From Erpobdella octoculata (Eukaryota; Annelida; Clitellata; Hirudinida; Erpobdellidae): a DNA stretch of 64,000 nt. The stretch spans positions 3,116,161 to 3,180,160 of the forward strand of contig OZ022244.1 of assembly GCA_963978895.1 (NCBI GenBank). The letters are read 5' to 3'. The position numbers and the translations under genes are program-made. Every line of letters begins with the position of its first letter. Within the stretch, counting starts at the first letter, position 1. Below are positions 1 to 9,900 of this stretch, in pieces. The notes beneath the pieces were generated by a model. The model had not been told where the DNA came from, ran no database searches, and was given only the letters and a program-made list of their open reading frames with translations.

Positions 1-1514
1 TTAAGTTTCAATTTATAAAAAGATAAATGCATTGAATTTAATTACCACAGCGATAAAACGGATGCGATTTCAATTATCATTGCACTCACTTATCTATGCA
101 ATCATCAGCATCATGCCGTTTCTTTGAGAGAAAATTAATTAAAAATATTCAATCAAATTGCATCTCAAAGACCTGAAATTAATTTAATGAACAGTTTGCT
201 ACTTGAATTCAATAAATAAACACCTCCATCACCTGGTGAATGAAATTTTCATAGGATAAAACGCCACCTATCGATTGATCGCGTTATGCGTTTCCAGACA
301 AAAGTTTTCTGCAGTTCCATAGTTTAACTCAGATAAATTTTTTATAAACAAAATAAATTAATTATTATTTATAGTACAAATGTTTCTTAGATTTTCAGCT
401 GTAACTTGTCGCTGTGACGGTGATCGGTTAAACCAAAAGTATGTATGTTGCGTAGCTTTCCAATTTAAGATCTTTAGCCCCAGAAGCGATGTCAAGGTGT
501 CAGATACCTACTGAGTTTGATTTGACTGAATGTTCAGTTTTTAGATCAATTACATTAAGATAAGTTGTAGTTGTATGGAAGTGAAAGTATTATTAACTCA
601 TAATACCTCAAAAGCCAAAATTAAAAAAAAATAAAAATTTTTGTTACTTCATTTTTTACTCATATTTCATTTAAATATTAGACGTGGCCTCTGAGCTCTG
701 ACCTCGAAAAACCCGACCTGCTACTATATATAGAATCATTAATGTATTCTTTATAAAGATATATTTAAGTAAGGTATTTTTTAAAACTCCACTAGGCTCC
801 TCAAAAAATCTATCATTTTAAAAAATGGGATAAAAATGTATAAAAGTGTTTCTTACTCTACAGAGTGATTATTAAACTTTCAAATAATTTAGTATTCAAC
901 GTCAGCGGTGATACAAGTACTTTTGAACAATCGCACGGTTTCAAGAAACTTAAAAATCGGACAGTGGACGATGCTTGTCAGTTCTAAATTGGCATTTCGA
1001 CGACTTAAGTGGTACTGAGAAAGACGATGAAGTATTCATTGAGTTTTAAGTTTAGCTACTTTTTCAATCAAAGATTTCTTTTTAATAGTGTGTATTAATA
1101 ATAATAATATTATAATATGAATTGATACTCTTTGTCACACTTCGACTCTCATATGGCTCAAATTTAATATTTACTTAATAAAAGTATGAAAATTGAAACA
1201 AAAATAATTTAATCGTTAAATTTCGTTTTCACTGCTGGAATGAATCGAGAATGAAATGTTGAGACGGGTTTTCTAACCTATGAATATTTTTCAGTGCAGT
1301 TCAATTTAAAACTAATTTTTATAATCGTCGTTTAATTAGTACAGATATTATAGTTAGTTAAAGTTTCTTATATTTTTCACTCTCAATGAAACAATTAATA
1401 TCTCATAATAAGAAAATAGCGATTGTAATTATAGGTTATTATAGCAGCGTATTCTGGTTTGTGAAGTCGGTATGAGTTATCCATGGAAGCCAATGACTAG
1501 CCGTAGCCAATCCT
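1..1514. other. AT-rich non-coding DNA
   Basis: No coding exon, RNA gene or recognisable mobile element was seen on either strand. The only compositional break is a short GC-richer patch near 685-720, which I could not assign. Confidence 0.5.
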
Positions 1515-2802
1515 TCACGAAGGTCCTTGATTGTTGCAGCCATCTCGTTCGTCACAGTAGGTGGTGCAGGTTTCACAGAGGTGAGTGGGCGGTGCGCAGG
1601 AATCTTCGCAGGTTCTGGCCAATTTACTATCTGCACAGCCACGTCGCGCCTCTCTACGGCTTTCATCTAGTATTAACGTTTTATCAATGTAGAACGACTT
1701 GATTTCATTTTTCAACTTATTGTCACAAAACACAACGCAACACAACACAACACAGCACAAATCAACACAATACGGCACAGCACAACACAACACACGCAGA
1801 AAAAACCAACAAAACAACACCACACCACACCACACCACACCACACCACACCACACCACACCACACCACACCACACAACACAACTCAAATCAACTCAACAC
1901 ATCTCAACATGACACAACATGACAAAACACAACACATCACAACAAAACACAATACAGCACAGGACAGCACAACTGGACATAATACAACATCATAAAAGAT
2001 AGCACGTCACAAGTCACAGCCCAACACAGAATAGAGTAACATAACATAAAATAACATAAAATAGCCTATTTGCGATAAATTTACCGTTGACCAAAACCTC
2101 TCGATAATAGCAGGTGGTTTTGTCCAAGGAACAGGGGCTCGCAGCTGGGGGAGGGGCAATAAAGACACGTATTATTTCTGTCTACTTTGCTATTACATTG
2201 TATTGCACTGTATTCCTGAACATTAGGATTGAAAATAAATTTGTAAAAAAGTCATATTCAATATATTATTTCTATGGTATTGCTATTGCTAGTCTATGCT
2301 GGCTTTTTACAATTAAACGTTGTTATAGCAAATTAATACACATAAGCATTTATTCAATGATGATTTATTTGCTAAAACAGTTGTCTGTTAGCGTTATATT
2401 GAATATTGATCACATATTAAAATTAACTTAAAAGTCTATTATACCAATAGAAATCAAGTGAGTAATTATAGTTTCATAAATAGATATTTACAGTTAATAC
2501 TATAATTGTCAAAACATTGTATATGAAACATTTGAACTAGGGGCATGTTTTGTGCTATTCAAGTCTTAGTTAACCGCAGTTTTGTGTCTTGATAATACAG
2601 GTGCTTTGCTGCTCAATTCTTTTAGTTTTTCTATGATAAGAAAATCAATTTGACTTAGATAACATTTGTACATTTGAAAATGTTTCACTAGAACAATAAC
2701 TGCTTAGCAACAGCAGTTATAAAATATTGGTTCAACGTGCCCCGCTACCCAATTTCAGCTGAAATCCAGTGACAAGAGCAATCGCTAGCACGTAAGCATC
2801 AT
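1515..2802 (-). pseudogene. L1: Ly6/uPAR-like three-finger protein gene, probably broken
   Basis: The last exon (1666 down to 1515) is open and shows the end of a Ly6 domain: an R-G-C start, a C-x2-C-x3-Y-C core and the closing D-G-C-N-N motif before a TGA stop. It begins after an acceptor ending CTAG, with two bases before the frame, as in L4 and L8. It is 152 nt, the same as those exons. It has seven cysteines where five are usual. The probable signal-peptide exon (2802 to 2749) has the ATG-ATG start and a G|GTAGCG donor. It is 54 nt instead of 55, which puts a TAG at the sixth codon. No middle exon with CxxC was found between them; the interval is mostly low-complexity (ACAAC)n-like DNA. 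A TATA box lies upstream near 3093. Read as a pseudogene with a preserved last exon; an undetected alternative first exon is possible. Confidence 0.6.
1735..2060. repeat. ACAAC/ACCAC low-complexity tract
   Basis: A run of C-and-A-rich words (CACAA, CACCA, AACAC) includes about eleven copies of ACCAC near 1820-1873. Open frames across it on both strands are low-complexity shadows, not genes. It sits where the middle exon of L1 would be expected. Confidence 0.85.
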
Positions 2803-4583
2803 TGTTTAGGTTGAATATTGAAACCAGCCTCAAATCAGTAAAGAAAGTTTTTCATATTTATTTATTTTATTTCTTAATTTTATTTGAAAAACTCATTATG
2901 TTTGTGTTCCGAAGAAAAAAAACCCTATACGATTACTTTAATGACAAATTTAGCCACAACCAAAACCTAAGGACGATACCTGTCGAGGAAACTAAAACCT
3001 TTGATAGACTAATCAAGACGCAACCTATCGAATAGACTCAAGTTCTGTTATATTACAAGTCCGTACTCGATTTTAAGAATTTGCTGAATTTGTATTTATA
3101 ACTCGAGATCAACCTTGAAAAGTTATTTATAAATTTAGGTACAATTTGATTGGTTAAAGTAATAGATTTGTCTCTCTCATTTGTTTATTAATGATATAAA
3201 AACGAAAATCTTCTTAAGCTCTTTAAAACATTCAGAGCCAATTTTGGTTTTTTCGGTTTTTATCAGCCTATAGCATCGTATTAAAAAAATCTCATCTAAA
3301 TAAGAAACTAAATATTAATTCTTAAAAATCTTAAATCTTAAATGTATACTTATCAACAATCAAGGACATTTGTTTAATTCTACAGCCGTTTATAGAAGCC
3401 ATTCGCAAAATTTACAATCCAGTCTTTGGATGAAGTACCAGGAAAGATAAAGTTTCAAGTCCACCAAGCAGTATTTTCTACAAAGCGAGGATACAGCACC
3501 AAAACCAGCTGGTAAAATCTTACTTTCACTGAAACAAACGCGCCAATAAGCGCTTCAACAAAAGGCTGAGTTCACGCATCTGCAGCAATGTTTTAATGCG
3601 AGAAAGACCAGCTTTTCATCAGCAAAGCTTCCTAAATGGAAGGTCACACCAAATCTGCATCGTCACTAGAACCATTAGCTACATTAACCTTTAAAGGTTA
3701 TCGTTACAAAGTGTATCAATTAGTTTTCTTGACCAATGTTTCTTAAATATGCCTAACGACTAAAAGAGTAAAAAAAATTATCAATCACATTTTTAAAATA
3801 CACTTTTTACAATGCATTTAGATGCACCGGAAAAGAAGAAATAGTTTTTTTGCTTTACTCGATTATATCTCTCAGATAGTTTCACGAAAGATGAAGTTGT
3901 GGGACGTTCATTTTATATGTTTTTATGACTGAGAGTTTTTAAAAAATGAACTATCCACACTTTATTAGTATGTCAAACTATTTAAGAGATATAATCGGAT
4001 TTAAAAAAATGTTTTTTCTCCTTTTAATACATTTTTATTTGGTAATGTGTTTGTACTTGAATTAACTATATCAAATTTAAATTGTGTTTTTTCGCAGTCT
4101 ATCTCTGTTTCTCTAGCATTTCATTTCTTTTAAACGTTGCTGCTTGGTCATGTAAGCGGTTGATAGCCCTTTGAACTTGTGTGAAATGAATAAATAAATA
4201 AGAAAAAAAAATTAAAAAAATTATTTCAGTGGCAGATCGATAACACGAACATGAAACATTTTTGTGGAGTTTTTGAATAAATTTAAGAGTTTTTTTTTAA
4301 ATCATATTTTGTTTTATAATCAAATTACTTTGTAATTTAATTGAGAGAAGTTAGTTCGACAGCTTCTATAACAAATGGACTAAACTAGTTCGAGTCGTTA
4401 AGAAAAGCCAATCATCTAATTAAGACTGTAACAACCAATTTCTCAACACATTTGTCTAACCATAAAGGTTAGATAATAAGATAGTAGTTTTAATAAATTT
4501 TTTGTTTATGAAATTTCCAAATTCCAAATTTGCAAATTCTTAAAAATGAATAGTTTTAGGTGAATTGTCAAGGTTTATGTCCT
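2803..4583. other. non-coding interval with L1 promoter relic and a LINE-like tail
   Basis: The interval holds the L1 TATA box near 3093 and otherwise AT-rich sequence. Around 4130-4205 a stretch ends in AAATAAATAAATAAG after a GC-richer segment, like the 3' tail of a CR1/L2-type LINE on the plus strand, but no coding part remains. A mildly coding-like patch at 3400-3520 has stops and was not assigned. Confidence 0.4.
3093..3100 (-). promoter_or_regulatory. TATA box of the shared Ly6 upstream block (L1)
   Basis: On the minus strand this reads TATAAATA, preceded by GATCTCGAGT. The same order, GATCTCAGGT then TATAAATACGAGC, occurs upstream of L9 and L11 and alone at 7440. It lies about 290 bp upstream of the L1 signal-peptide exon. 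The role as a core promoter is inferred from repeated conservation. Confidence 0.55.
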
Positions 4584-5100
4584 TTAATAATCAATTGCGG
4601 TATTGCAGCCATCTCCATCACCACAGTAGCTAGTACAGATGTTTCTATCAAAACTGCAATTTTTGGCAATAGAAGCAGCTGCACATCCACGATTTACGAG
4701 AATAAGCTGACTGAAAACATCTATAAAAAAATGGTGTTAAATTTAGCGTACTACATGTTTGAAACTATATGTTCGTAAAAATTACCTCTTACGAAACGGT
4801 AATAGCAAGCGCGTTCGGATGCTGGGCATGGGGTAGGAGTAATAGACCGTGAATTGTTGATGCAAGACGTCGGATTATTGACAGTGCCCTCGCACTGTAC
4901 GCACCTTATTCCTGAACCTGTAAAAAAAAATTTAAACAAGTTGTGATTTCATTATTCAATCTGGCAACATATTTTGTATTTGAAAGCCATGTAAACAATT
5001 AATATCTTGTTGAATAATTTGCATTTAATAATAACTAAGCTTTACCAAGTTCGAGGTGGAATTGGATAACAAGGATAATTGAGAGCAAATGAAATAACAT
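4584..5100 (-). CDS. L2: secreted Ly6/uPAR-like three-finger protein (3 exons, intact)
   Basis: Predicted coding exons are 5100-5046, 4917-4786 and 4720-4584, totalling 324 nt or 107 residues. Exon 1 starts at ATG 5100 and encodes a hydrophobic signal peptide of about 18 residues with a G|GTAAAG donor. Exon 2 follows a TTTTTACAG acceptor and carries C-V-Q-C, then three more cysteines. Exon 3 follows a T-rich TATAG acceptor and carries N-R-G-C, then C-x6-C, Y-C and the closing D-G-C-N before TAA. The ten cysteines match the Ly6/uPAR pattern (C2-C3, C1-C5, C4-C6, C7-C8 and C9-C10 by family knowledge). Both introns are phase 1, as in the other members. A second donor (GTAAGA, seven bases earlier) with a CAG acceptor at 4706 would give a slightly shorter in-frame protein. 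Ly6 proteins are secreted or GPI-anchored ligand or receptor modules; no GPI signal is evident, and the specific role is unknown. Confidence 0.8.
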
Positions 5101-5453
5101 TGTAGCTATAAAAATATAACATTTTCCATTTTAATCAGCCAAAGTTAATTTTAAAAGCATTTGAAAAACCAAGGATATCTTGATATAACAACTACTCTAG
5201 CAGGCCTAGACAATTCAGCCGATTACAGGATAGTTACATCACATTTTTTATGAATATGATATAACTACTACAAAAATGTCAATAGTTATATCATATTTAT
5301 GAGAATTTTGAAACCAGTTGTTATAGGAAGATATCCTTAGAAAACCATTAAAACTGGTAAATAAATTAAATTAGTTTGATCAAAGTACCTACCGGAGATT
5401 TCAAGACTTTTTTGTATCTCCAACTGGTTTCACGGTTTTAGACTTTTTCGGCA

Positions 5454-5456
<3 letters not shown>

Positions 5457-5485
<29 letters not shown>
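5457..5485 (-). promoter_or_regulatory. L2 promoter with TATA position turned into (TA)n
   Basis: The flanks match the shared Ly6 upstream block: a GATCTTGAATT side upstream and a TGAGTGCCG side downstream, compared with GATCTCAGGTT and CGAGCGTTG elsewhere. Between them the TATAAATA motif is replaced by about 14 TA units. It lies about 360 bp upstream of the L2 start codon. Confidence 0.5.
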
Positions 5486-5488
<3 letters not shown>

Positions 5489-5877
5489 CAAGATCAATTT
5501 TGTGTAAATTGCCTTTTCATGCAAATTCAATTTAGCAAGTTGAACCAGTCAATTTTTATTCTGCTATTTTATAATTAATAATTGGTTTTATGCAAGATTA
5601 AACTTTCTTAACCAGGGTTTCAATGTTTTAGATTTTTACAAAACCATTTTCATATAGCAAATTTTACAACACATTTCAATGGCAATATTCTCGACTTGCT
5701 CATCATGACGCTTCCACTCTCATCTCAAATGTCAACTCACAGACGCTGTCATATTTAGATCATTACCTGGTCACCGCTCTCGTCTCTACATCGAAACCTC
5801 GCTTTATATATATCATCTAACTTCCGTAATCTGCGTTCTATCGAATGGTTCTCCTTCAATACCAACCTCGCCAACTC

Positions 5878-6063
5878 GACGTAAGGTAAGGCATGGACTC
5901 CTTAATAAAAGCTATCTATAAAAAGATATCTATAAAAGATATCTATAAAAAGATATCTATAAAAGATAGCTTTTATTTAGGAGTCCATGGGTAAGGTAAG
6001 GTGAGGTGAGGTAAGATAAGGTAAGGTAAGGTAAGGTAAGGTGAGGTAAGGTAAGGTAAGGTA
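5878..6063. repeat. (GTAAG)n array interrupted by a long palindrome
   Basis: GGTAA-type pentamers run on both sides of an inverted repeat at 5892-5989. The palindrome arms start CATGGACTCC and end GGAGTCCATG, with TAAAAGCTATCT and AGATAGCTTTTA further in. The centre holds tandem copies of a 13-bp ATAAAAGATATCT-type unit. The same arms occur at 62534-62573 and, as one arm, near 49688. Confidence 0.85.
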
Positions 6064-6449
6064 ATACAATTTGAAATATTTTATTCACTTCTTATGTTTT
6101 ACCGACATGGGCACATGGGCACTGTCACACCAATGAGTTTAAACCTATATGAGTTTGATTGAGTTTATTAATGTTGAACACCGATGGACCTGGGTTGAAG
6201 CGAAATGCTCTGCCATATCCAGCTTTATATTTTTTTATTAGGTACCTGTATAACGGATAACAAGTTTGTAAATTAAAAATACTGTTAAAAAAGATTTTAA
6301 AAACACGCGTTTATTTAAACGCACTAAAAAGAATAAAATACATTGTAAACATCAAAGCGTGTGGCTTGTTTCTTTGGGCTGATTAATACAGCTGTAAAAC
6401 AGAGAGTATCACAAAAATACTATTTCGGTTTAAAGTTACGCCAAACACA

Positions 6450-7190
6450 AATTAATCTGTTGTAGGATGATTCCTACATTTTCCTGGATCAATATCATCG
6501 CTGGTGTCTCAGTCAGGCCCTCCACTTATGTTCGTAATCTTGGCGTGATGGTCGACAGTAGCTTGTCTATGGAGGCACACATCTCTCATCTTACTCGTTC
6601 ATGCTTCTATCATCTCCGTCAACTGCGCGTCGTCCGCCGTAGCCTCACCATGGACTCCGCCCATTCACTCATTAGAGCACTCGTGCACAGCCGGCTTGAT
6701 TACTGTAATGGTGTCATGGCCGGACTTAGACAGTTTCAAATCAATAGGCTCCAATCCATTCTCCGAGCAGCCGCTCGTCTTGTTCTTCAGCTGCCCGGCT
6801 GGTCTCCCGTATCAGATCTCATGCGGACGCAACTTCACTGGCTTCCTTTCCCGCAGAGAATTCAGTTCAAGTTGGGTCTGATGGTATACAAGTGCCTCCA
6901 CCACACGGCTCCGGTCTACCTGCAGCAATTGTGTGTACCGATCTCAACGCTTGCTGGTCGGTCCCACCTTCGATCGGCGGCTGCTGGCGACTTGTTCGTT
7001 CCATCGTCAAAGACAACGACTCTCGGCAGGCGCGGATTCTCCACTGCTGGTCCAGTTGTTTGGAACAGCCTATCTGCTGACCTGAGGAATCCAGCTTTGG
7101 ACCTCGGCGGTTTCAGGAAGCTGCTTAAGACCGAACTCTATTCTTAAATTTATGATTTGACGCGACGCGCTTTTGTGACTTTTTAAAAAA
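6450..7190 (+). mobile_element. CR1/L2-like LINE fragment, reverse transcriptase C-terminal region
   Basis: An open frame at 6467-7147 (226 residues) matches the region after the RT catalytic core in CR1, L2 and Jockey-type LINEs. It shows N-L-G-V-M-V-D near residue 25, S-R-L-D-Y-C-N near residue 75, H-W-L-P near residue 123 and V-V-W-N-S-L near residue 200. These are the usual landmarks of the thumb and connection part before the ORF2 stop. The catalytic F-A-D-D motif, endonuclease and 5' part are absent, so this is a 5'-truncated copy. Its GC content is far above its surroundings, and the frame is unbroken, so the insertion may be fairly recent or horizontally derived. No A-rich tail is clear. 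Confidence 0.85.
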
Positions 7191-7439
7191 AGCGCATTAT
7201 AAATTTACATTTAATAATAATATCCGACAACGGAAACATACAAAGAAGAAGATGAAAATTATATAAAACCAATTTGTAGTTATTGTTGCGAAAAATTGAT
7301 AAAAGTAACGCGATGTTCTGTTTTATCACTGTTCTGTTTTTTGAATGTTCTGTGTCTTTGCTGTTTTGTTTTATCATGTTCTGTTTCATTATGTTTTGTT
7401 TTATCCGGTTACCAGTATTTCATAGTTCCTCAGCGCTCG

Positions 7440-7447
7440 TATTTATA
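7440..7447 (-). promoter_or_regulatory. orphan copy of the Ly6 promoter block
   Basis: Minus-strand TATAAATACGAGC with the upstream GATCTCAGGT context continues for over 100 bp to about 7590 in a form nearly identical to that near 57008-57170. No Ly6 exon lies downstream; the LINE fragment at 6450-7190 occupies that space. It is probably a remnant of a lost array member. Confidence 0.6.
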
Positions 7448-7849
7448 ACCTGAGATCAATTTTTTATTAGTCACTTTTTTATGCAATTTCAATTTGGTAG
7501 TTTTTTTTTATTATGCATACGTGTAATAGAAAATTGATTTCGTATTAAAACGATCAACTAAAGCAAGCTTTAATTAATGATTACAAAATTTTATTTTAAA
7601 TAAGGTTTTAGTCGTGGTTGAAAAAACATGTCTTAACTATCATTTTATTTATAGAGTAAGGAGTCATATTTTAGTTACTAAAAGTGATATTAGTGAGAGC
7701 CTGCAAAAATGTGATAGGAGTAGCAAAATATTTTATCTCATTGTCATTTTCAAATTTCCGTTGAAAAATATGTAATGTAATTTTTGTGTAAAAAAACTAA
7801 ATTTATTTTTAAATTCTAAAATCAGAATCAGATAGCCTTAAGGGGCGTA

Positions 7850-8060
7850 GAACTTTAAATACATTGTGATTTGTTAAAATGAACCAGCGTTTTCTTATGG
7901 TCAGCTATATGTTTTCCTTTCGAAATCAAAAAATTCCCAGTATTTGAAAATCTTCATTGAGGATTCCCATATTCAGGGAAATCTTTTGAGAAATAAGACA
8001 TTCATGCAAAATATTTTCTATGGCGAAATTTTCGAAAAACCTTTAAAAAATTATTAAATA
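7850..8060 (+). mobile_element. Helentron/Helitron helicase C-terminal remnant
   Basis: One plus frame near 7902-7976 reads Q-L-Y-V-F-L-S-K-S then Q-Y-L-K-I-F-I, matching the final Pif1-type helicase motif seen at 38057 (Q-L-Y-L-A-L-S-R-S). About 100 bp of following untranslated sequence also matches the region next to 38057 in inverted orientation. No other helicase motif survives. Confidence 0.6.
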
Positions 8061-8517
8061 ATTACAAAATGTTATCTATTTATATATATATAATCAGCTA
8101 TCGTCCAATGCTCTTATCTTCCAAACAAAAACATTTAGTTCAAAAAATGTCAATAAGTAGGTTCACTTAAATATTATTTTTAACCTTTTAGTACATTAGT
8201 TTGCAGGCTTTGTTTAAAAAAAAAATAGTTTGTATATATTTTATTATTTTTAATTTTTAAGTGTTTAAAAAAAATTTAACACAAAAATTTGAAACAAATT
8301 TTTTTATTGTTTTTTATTTTAAACGGATTAATGTATTTAATGTCACCCATCGAAGTACTAACCGAGCTCGACGTTGCTTAATTTCTTTGATCGGACGAGA
8401 AAAGGTGTTTTTAAAAAATAACAAACAAACAACAAACAACATGGCAAGTTAATATAAGCGTTATAATAACAACCTAATCTGTGAATGTTTTTTATTCAAT
8501 GCCTCAATACTGAGTTA

Positions 8518-9063
8518 CTAGACAAAGTTTGTAGCATTATTGCAACCATCGGTTACACAAGAATAGGAGCAGTACGTCCTTTTCCTCTTGTAAAACAACC
8601 TTGTCCATTGACTATATAGACGCAACTTCTTATAATCATTGAAGGCTCAGAATCTTAATATCAGGATTTTAATAATAACCATAAAAACAAAACAAGAAAC
8701 GTCTCTTATTTAAAAACGTTTTTAATTAAAATTCAACTTAGAAACGTATTATCGGCAATAAAGTTACCTTTATTATCATCATACGTTAAATCTGTGGAAC
8801 AAGTTTTAGTATCATAGGTGTCGCATGGTCTGCTAGCTGGTGGATTGTCCCAGCAAGACATGTCAGATGGTTTTTTACCATAACATTGGACACAGTTGGC
8901 TCTTATTCTTTAAAATAGAGCTATAACAATTTTTTTAAAATTAATTCTATTAGATCAATAACATCTCTGAAAAGTTTTTAATAATTTGTCTAGTTAACCA
9001 TACTCTACCAAATTCTATCTGAGAGCTGATAAGAAACCGAATAGCTAGTCCATAAAACATCAT
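8518..9063 (-). pseudogene. L3: Ly6/uPAR-like gene with frameshift and stop
   Basis: The three exons can be placed at 9063-9009 (55 nt signal peptide beginning M-M-F-Y-G-L), 8920-8768 (153 nt) and 8653-8518 (136 nt). Exon 2 encodes N-C-V-Q-C, S-C, P-C and T-C, but its second full codon is read TAA in the family phase (CTA TTT TAA). Exon 3 keeps R-S-C and Q-G-C, then needs a one-base shift to reach Y-C and D-G-C-N-N; its length is one off the family rule. The donor after exon 1 is GTAGAG rather than GTAAAG. Two independent lesions in otherwise well preserved exons indicate a young pseudogene. A TATA-like TTTAAATA lies near 9294. The closest relatives are L4, L10 and L12. Confidence 0.7.
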
Positions 9064-9293
9064 TATAAATTTGAATCTGTGAAAGAAATCTTTTAAAGTT
9101 TTTAAATTAAGAGGTTTTTTATTAGATTTAAACATTGTGTCTTTAAATCTTACTAAATTTACAAATTAAGGCACAACTAAAATATATTGAGCAACAAAAT
9201 AATGTTTTTAAAAAGATGAAAAATTACATTTGAAAGATTTTTAAAAATTTATTTTCTGCAACCTTTTACCTGAGTACAGTTTTTCAACACTTG

Positions 9294-9301
9294 TATTTAA
9301 A
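9294..9301 (-). promoter_or_regulatory. TATA-like element upstream of L3
   Basis: Minus-strand GGCTTTAAATACAAGTGTTG is followed by an ACTGTACTCAGG segment shared with L4 (20197-20204). A T-rich stretch ending CACAG immediately before the exon 1 region could be a 5' UTR splice acceptor, but no donor is clear. Confidence 0.45.
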
Positions 9302-9395
9302 GCCGACGATTAATTCTAAGTAAGCCAACTGTTCATTCAAATTTCAATTTAGTAATTGGAATCAGTCGATAATCTTATATCTATAAATAAATGCT

Positions 9396-9900
9396 TGTAT
9401 GTATGTATGTATGTGTGTATGTATGTATGTATGTATGTATGTATGTATGTATGTATGTATGTATGTATGTATGTATGTATGTATGTATGTATGTATGTAT
9501 GTATGTATGTATGTATGTATGTATGTATGTATGTATGTATGTATGTATGTATGTATGTATGTATGTATGTATGTATGTATGTATGTATGTATGTATGTAT
9601 GTATGTATGTATGTATGTATGTATGTATGTATGTATGTATGTATGTATGTATGTATGTATGTATGTATGTATGTATGTATGTATGTATGTATGTATGTAT
9701 GTATGTATGTATGTATGTATGTATGTATGTATGTATGTATGTATGTATGTATGTATGTATGTATGTATGTATGTATGTATGTATGTATGTATGTATGTAT
9801 GTATGTATGTATGTATGTATGTATGTATGTATGTATGTATGTATGTATGTATGTATGTATGTATGTATGTATGTATGTATGTCTGTCTGTATGTATTTAT
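9396..9900. repeat. (GTAT)n microsatellite, about 120 units
   Basis: The array is pure from about 9415 to 9882, with interruptions only near its edges (GTGT at the start; GTCT and TTTAT at the end). The open frames across it on both strands are repeat translations and not genes. Confidence 0.97.

Larger units (their letters stand above)
5101..6449. other. non-coding interval upstream of L2
   Basis: It contains the L2 promoter block, a pentanucleotide repeat with an embedded palindrome (listed separately) and AT-rich DNA with a short inverted pattern near 5180-5345. No exon was recognised. Confidence 0.45.
7191..8517. other. non-coding interval: orphan promoter, Helentron tail, MITE half
   Basis: The interval contains the orphan promoter block (7440-7590), a Helentron helicase tail (7850-8060) and a stretch at 8080-8215 that matches half of the MITE found in the L7 intron. 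No host exon was seen. Confidence 0.5.

Noticed and set aside
2114..2431. 105-residue plus frame with hydrophobic segments
   Set aside because: AT-rich composition alone explains the hydrophobic codons; no splice, promoter or family signal.
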